64,000 nucleotides of DNA from DASUPK01 sp963744105 (GTDB lineage: Bacteria; Actinomycetota; Thermoleophilia; Solirubrobacterales; 70-9): the NCBI GenBank assembly GCA_963744105.1, contig CAVUSJ010000004.1, forward strand, positions 248,001 to 312,000, in the 5' to 3' direction. Below the pieces are notes generated by a model, which was not told the origin of the DNA, made no database searches, and saw only the letters and a program-made list of their open reading frames with translations. Positions 60,466-64,000 of this stretch are shown one piece after another. A program made the position numbers and the translations under genes. The number at the start of each line of letters is the position of its first letter. Within the stretch, counting starts at the first letter, position 1.

Positions 60466-61763
60466 CAGCCACTCCCTTCCGTTGTCATTTGAGTTGCACG
60501 ATCCACAGCCCGAGAGGCGATGTCCGTACGCATCTGCTTGCCGTTGAAGCTGATCAGATCCGCGGCCTCGTAGGCGCGCCGGCGGGCCTCGGCTGCGGTC
60601 GGGCTCAGGCCGGTGACGTTCAGGACGCGGCCGCCGGCCGTGACGATCTCCCCGTCCCGGGCGGCGGTCCCGGCGTGATAGATCTCGACCCCCTCGACGG
60701 CCGCCGCCTCATCGAGGCCCGAGATCACGTCGCCCTTCGAGGATGACGCCGGGTATCCGGCCGACGCGAGCACCACGGTCACCGCCCAGCCCTCGTCGAA
60801 TTCCGCGTCGACGCCGGCCAGCCCGCCTGCCTCGCGCGAGGCGAGGCAGAGGGCGAGCAAATCCGAGCGGAGCCGCGGCAGCACCGCCTGGGTCTCGGGA
60901 TCCCCGAACCGGCAGTTGAACTCGAGCACCTTCGGCCCGTCCTCGGTCAGCATCAGCCCGGCGTAGAGCACGCCGCGAAACGGCGTTCCGCGCCGCTTCA
61001 TCGCGTCGACGACCGGGCGGTGCACGAGGTCGGCGATTCGCTCGGTCTCCGCGGGATCGAAGCCGGGGACGGGCGAATAGCTCCCCATGCCGCCTGTGTT
61101 GGGTCCCTCGTCGCCGTCGAAGATGCGCTTGTAGTCCTGCGCCGGGGCCAGCGGCAGGACGTTCTCTCCGTCGCAGAGGGCGAGCAGCGAGAGCTCCTCG
61201 CCCTCGAGGAACTCCTCGATCACGACCTCGGTGTCGCCGAAACGCCGCTCCTCGAAGAAGACTTCGGCCGCCTCGCGGGCCTCCTCCTCCGTGGTGGCGA
61301 TGATCACGCCCTTGCCGGCCGCCAGGCCGTCGGCCTTGAGCACCACCGGGAACGAGCCCCCCGCGATCTCCCCGAGCGCCTCGTCGCGCGACCGCACCAG
61401 CGCGTGGGACGCCGTCGGGACACCGGCCTCGGCCATCAGCTCCTTCGCGTGGAGCTTCGAGCCTTCGAGCCGGGCCGCCTCGCGGCTCGGCCCGAAGGCG
61501 GGGATGTCCTGTTCCTCGAGCGCGTCGACCAGGCCCTCGACCAGCGGGGCCTCCGGGCCGACCACGACCAGGCCGACCTCCTCGTCACGAGCCGTGGCGA
61601 GCAGCGCGTCGATGTCCTCCGCCCCAACCTCGAGGCAGCGGGCGTCCTCGGCGATTCCCGCGTTGCCCGGCGCGCAGAGCACCTCCGGTCCCTGGGGAGA
61701 CCGGGCGAGAGCCCGGACGATCGCGTGCTCACGCCCGCCCCCACCGACGACGAGAGCTCTCAA
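60465..61763 (-). CDS. purD: GAR synthetase
   Basis: A 432-residue ATP-grasp ligase for step 2 of purine synthesis. Start is TTG 61763, overlapping the GYD gene's stop (TTGA), giving LRALVVGGGGREHAIVRALA. Motifs: LCAPGNAGIAEDARC, GLVVVGPEAPLVEGLVDALE, FPVVLKADGLAAGKGVIIAT, RIFDGDEGPNTGGMGSYSPV, and LEFNCRFGDPETQAVLPRL. The upstream frame is longer but would cover the GYD gene. Confidence 0.95.
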   Translation of the reverse strand: MRALVVGGGGREHAIVRALARSPQGPEVLCAPGNAGIAEDARCLEVGAEDIDALLATARDEEVGLVVVGPEAPLVEGLVDALEEQDIPAFGPSREAARLEGSKLHAKELMAEAGVPTASHALVRSRDEALGEIAGGSFPVVLKADGLAAGKGVIIATTEEEAREAAEVFFEERRFGDTEVVIEEFLEGEELSLLALCDGENVLPLAPAQDYKRIFDGDEGPNTGGMGSYSPVPGFDPAETERIADLVHRPVVDAMKRRGTPFRGVLYAGLMLTEDGPKVLEFNCRFGDPETQAVLPRLRSDLLALCLASREAGGLAGVDAEFDEGWAVTVVLASAGYPASSSKGDVISGLDEAAAVEGVEIYHAGTAARDGEIVTAGGRVLNVTGLSPTAAEARRRAYEAADLISFNGKQMRTDIASRAVDRATQMTTEGSG

Positions 61764-62041
61764 AGGGCGCCCGCCAACTCCTCGGCGGGGATCGCCGCGA
61801 GCGTCTGGCTGCTCATCGTGCCGCGCGAGCCGAGCTCGACGGAGACCTTCGCCATCGTCTTCTCGTCGGGCGCCTCGACGATCGTGATGAAGTCGTACTG
61901 CCCGAGGGTCGCCCACTGCTCCTTGACCTTGACCCCGAGCTGTTCGACTTCCTTGTTGACCTCCTGTACCCGGCTCGGGTTGTTCTTCAGGGTCTGGACT
62001 CCCTCGGAGGTCAGGTTGGTGAGCATTACGTATGTCGGCAT
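61760..62041 (-). CDS. GYD domain protein
   Basis: A 93-residue ferredoxin-fold-like protein of the GYD family: MPTYVMLTNLTSEGVQTLKN and WATLGQYDFITIVEAPDEKT with the namesake G-x-YD. GAGGAGA at ribosome-binding distance supports ATG 62041. It is the first gene of the purD-purE block and overlaps purD, so it is probably co-expressed with purine synthesis. Role unknown. Confidence 0.88.
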   Translation of the reverse strand: MPTYVMLTNLTSEGVQTLKNNPSRVQEVNKEVEQLGVKVKEQWATLGQYDFITIVEAPDEKTMAKVSVELGSRGTMSSQTLAAIPAEELAGAL

Positions 62042-62140
62042 CGCTTCTCCTCTCCTCGTGACTGGACCCCCTTTCTTTCACTTTCCGCGGCCGCATGCAA
62101 TCTCGCCGCGCCTGTCCGGAGAAGCCGGGATCATCCGGGC

Positions 62141-62779
62141 ATGAGCGAGCACCCGATCTTCGCCCGCTTCTACGACCGGATGACGGCCGGCACAGAGCGG
62201 GCCGGGCTGGGCGAGATGCGGCGCGAGTTGCTCGCCACCGCCCGCGGCCGGGTGCTCGAGCTCGGGGCCGGCACCGGCCACAACCTCCCGTACTACACGT
62301 CCGAGGTCGCGGAGCTGGTGATGACCGAGCCCGACCCTCACATGGCGAGCCGGCTTCGCGAGAGGCTCGTCAAGGACGGGACCCCCGCCAACAAGCCGAC
62401 GGTCGTGGTCACGCCGGCCGAGGACCAGCCCTTCGACGACGACAGCTTCGACACGGTGGTGGCCACCCTGGTGCTCTGCACGGTCGGCAATCCGCAGAAG
62501 GCGCTGGCCGAGGCCCGCCGGGTGCTGGTCGAGGGCGGCAGGCTGCTCTTCATCGAGCACGTCCGGAGCACCTCTCGGCGCCGCGCCTGGTGGCAGGACC
62601 GCCTGGAGCGGCCCTGGGGATTCTTCGCCGCCGGCTGTCATCCCAACCGCGCAACCGACCAGTTGCTGGCGGACGCGGGCTTCTGGATCGACAGCATCGA
62701 GCGCACCAAGCTGCCCAAGGCGCCGCCGATCGTCAGGCCGCTGATCCGCGGCGTCGCGCAGCGTCCCTCGCGCGCCTGA
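62141..62779 (+). CDS. Class I SAM-dependent methyltransferase
   Basis: A 212-residue methyltransferase. Motif I is RVLELGAGTGHNLPYYTSEV (about 44-63), with the acidic end of strand 2 at VMTEPDPHMASRL, motif II at FDTVVATLVLCTVGNPQKAL and the post-motif EARRVLVEGGRLLFIEHVRS. It resembles the UbiE/phospholipid methyltransferase-like group, but the substrate is unknown. It ends directly against the convergent enoyl-CoA hydratase gene. Confidence 0.85.
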   Translation: MSEHPIFARFYDRMTAGTERAGLGEMRRELLATARGRVLELGAGTGHNLPYYTSEVAELVMTEPDPHMASRLRERLVKDGTPANKPTVVVTPAEDQPFDDDSFDTVVATLVLCTVGNPQKALAEARRVLVEGGRLLFIEHVRSTSRRRAWWQDRLERPWGFFAAGCHPNRATDQLLADAGFWIDSIERTKLPKAPPIVRPLIRGVAQRPSRA

Positions 62780-63715
62780 CTAGTCCTTTCCCGCGGTCCC
62801 CTCCTGCCAGGGGAGCAGGGCCTCGGCCGTCGCCCACGGCGAGGAGCCCTCCGCCTCAACCTGGCTCGACATCGCCGCCATCTTCTCCTGCGAGGAATCG
62901 GTCGCGGACGCGACCATGAACCACTTGCGCTCGACCGCAAGCCCCTGGGCGAGCGGGAGGCTCCCGCCCTCGTAGACGGCGCGCTTGAGCGACCTGATCG
63001 CCTCCGGCGAGCGCTGCGCCAGGCGCTCGCCCATGTGGACGGCGGCCTCCTTCACCTGATTCGGCGGCACGACCGCGCCGACCAGGCCGTGATCGAGAGC
63101 CTCGCGTGGGCTCAAAGTGCGCCCCTCGAGCATCATCTGCAGCGCCCGGCCGACGCCGACCAGGCGCGGCAGGCGCTGAGTCCCGCCGGCGCCGGGGTTG
63201 AAGTCGATCGTCATCTCCGGCAGGCCGATGGCGATGTCGCTCTCCGCCATCAGCCGGACGTCGCAGGCCAGCGAGATCTCGCAGCCGCCGCCGGTGGCCG
63301 GCCCGTTGATCGCCGCGATGAACACCTTGTCGGAGCGGTTCATCTCCAGGAAGAGGTCGTGGATGCGGTAGAGCTCGAACACCGCAGCGAGCGGAGTCCG
63401 CTCTGCCAGGTCGCGGAGCGCCGGTACGCGCCGCACCGCGCCCGCGATACGCAGGACGATCGAGGTCAGCCAGGGCGGCGCCGCGATGCCGGCGCGCCGG
63501 ACGCTGGCCAGGATCTCCCCGACGTCGTAGTGCGTGATGTAGAGGTCATCGGGCTTGCCGGTGATCACCACCGCCCCCACCGAGCGATCGCCGTGCAACG
63601 AGTGCACGAGCCGCTCCAGCTCCCGCACCATCTCCGCGGTCATGAAGTTGTGAGGCGGATGGTCGACGCTGACGAGGAGCACGCGGCCGCGCCGTTCGAC
63701 GTCGAGCATCGACAT
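62780..63715 (-). CDS. Enoyl-CoA hydratase/isomerase family protein
   Basis: A 311-residue crotonase-fold protein. The oxyanion-hole segments are VVITGKPDDLYITHYDVGEI (about 48-67) and AAINGPATGGGCEISLACDV (about 135-154). The catalytic-region GLPEMTIDFNPGAGGTQRLP has one acidic residue (LPEM), like the second Glu of hydratases. The first Glu position is less clear. The 45-residue insert after the first oxyanion strand is longer than usual. Probably acts on acyl-CoA, specificity unknown. Confidence 0.85.
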   Translation of the reverse strand: MSMLDVERRGRVLLVSVDHPPHNFMTAEMVRELERLVHSLHGDRSVGAVVITGKPDDLYITHYDVGEILASVRRAGIAAPPWLTSIVLRIAGAVRRVPALRDLAERTPLAAVFELYRIHDLFLEMNRSDKVFIAAINGPATGGGCEISLACDVRLMAESDIAIGLPEMTIDFNPGAGGTQRLPRLVGVGRALQMMLEGRTLSPREALDHGLVGAVVPPNQVKEAAVHMGERLAQRSPEAIRSLKRAVYEGGSLPLAQGLAVERKWFMVASATDSSQEKMAAMSSQVEAEGSSPWATAEALLPWQEGTAGKD

Positions 63716-63746
63716 AGGGCTGAACCCTACGCCCGTACGTCAGCGG

Positions 63747-64000
63747 CTACGCGTCGAACCCGACGTGAACGTGATCGCAGTGGTCGGCCTGCGCGAACCC
63801 GTTGGGGTTCGACGGGCCGTCCGGGTCCCAGCAGTAGATGAGCTCGGTCGGCTCCTGGCCGGGCGGCAGCGCGCCGAGCTGGCGAGCGATCGTGCCGCAC
63901 GGGCCGTCGGGCGACACGTCGGTGCAGGACACGCCGTCGATCGCCGCGATGTCCATGGCGCGGCCGTAGTAGTGGTTCGAGACGTTGCCGCTGGAGGCGA
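63747..64000 (-). CDS. M15-like peptidase, C-terminal part (partial)
   Basis: The reading frame enters from the right edge and ends at 63747, giving 84 residues: ASSGNVSNHYYGRAMDIAAI, a Cys-rich middle (VSCTDVSPDGPCGTIA, IYCWDPDGPS) and DHCDHVHVGFDA. The H-x2-G-x-A-x-D motif and the closing H-V-H match the zinc site of M15-type peptidases or related peptidoglycan hydrolases. The N-terminus is outside the window. Confidence 0.68.
   Translation of the reverse strand, partial: ASSGNVSNHYYGRAMDIAAIDGVSCTDVSPDGPCGTIARQLGALPPGQEPTELIYCWDPDGPSNPNGFAQADHCDHVHVGFDA

Noticed and set aside
60465..62096. 543-codon form of PurD
   Set aside because: The extension covers the GYD gene in another frame; TTG 61763 gives the correct PurD N-terminus.

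Overview
The window looks like chromosomal DNA of a high-GC actinobacterium, most likely a Thermoleophilia/Solirubrobacterales-type organism. This is inferred from the strong GC bias, frequent GTG/TTG starts, an actinobacterial-type LexA box, and the mix of DUF3105, UdgX, Rv2578c-like radical SAM and DUF4395 proteins. Genes are very tightly packed. ATGA, GTGA and TGATG overlaps link most co-directional neighbours, and several convergent pairs share their stop codons. No stretch above 300 bases lacks a gene. I saw no insertion sequence, CRISPR array, prophage or rRNA gene.

Layout. 1-4.5 kb: a surface-polysaccharide cluster (two glycosyltransferases, an initiating sugar-phosphate transferase, two acyltransferases), with the start of a divergent glycosyltransferase at the left edge. 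4.5-16.5 kb: mixed housekeeping genes (a PGRP amidase with an apparent frameshift, DUF3105, hydrolases, metF, a universal stress protein divergent from a LysR regulator, amt, a winged-helix protein, a secreted amidohydrolase). 16.5-27 kb: tRNA-Ala(CGC), a diguanylate cyclase, a long acidic/proline-rich protein, glutamate dehydrogenase, tRNA-Ala(TGC) with an overlapping PD-(D/E)XK nuclease gene, membrane proteins, a D,D-carboxypeptidase, a rhomboid protease, a DUF4395-thioredoxin-like protein and a secreted glycosidase-like protein. 27-35.7 kb: a pyruvate dehydrogenase and lipoate module (lpd, pdhA, pdhB, pdhC, lipB, lipA) with small genes between. 35.7-41 kb: small enzymes and thiamine synthesis (thiE divergent from a TPP riboswitch, thiO and fused thiS-thiG). 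41-43.6 kb: UdgX and a radical SAM protein flanking a LexA box, then a DUF6766 protein with a 27-residue companion. 43.7-48 kb: sulfate ABC transporter (binding protein, two permeases, ATPase) and an Rrf2 regulator. 48-62 kb: tRNA-Lys(TTT) with an HNH nuclease gene, then a long minus-strand purine cluster (purD, E, B, C, S, Q, L, F, N, H). 62-64 kb: a methyltransferase, an enoyl-CoA hydratase-family protein and the end of an M15-like peptidase.

How the genes work together. The purine cluster covers nearly the whole route from PRPP to IMP plus PurB; purM and purK are not in the window. The PDH genes lie beside the enzymes that make and attach their lipoyl cofactor. Sulfate uptake sits beside a cysteine-free, CymR-like Rrf2 repressor. 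The most unusual signal is two unrelated solitary nuclease genes, each placed at the 3' end of an intact, intronless tRNA gene. One resembles the tRNA-intron homing endonuclease I-Ssp6803I. This suggests a mobile-gene lifestyle centred on tRNA genes.
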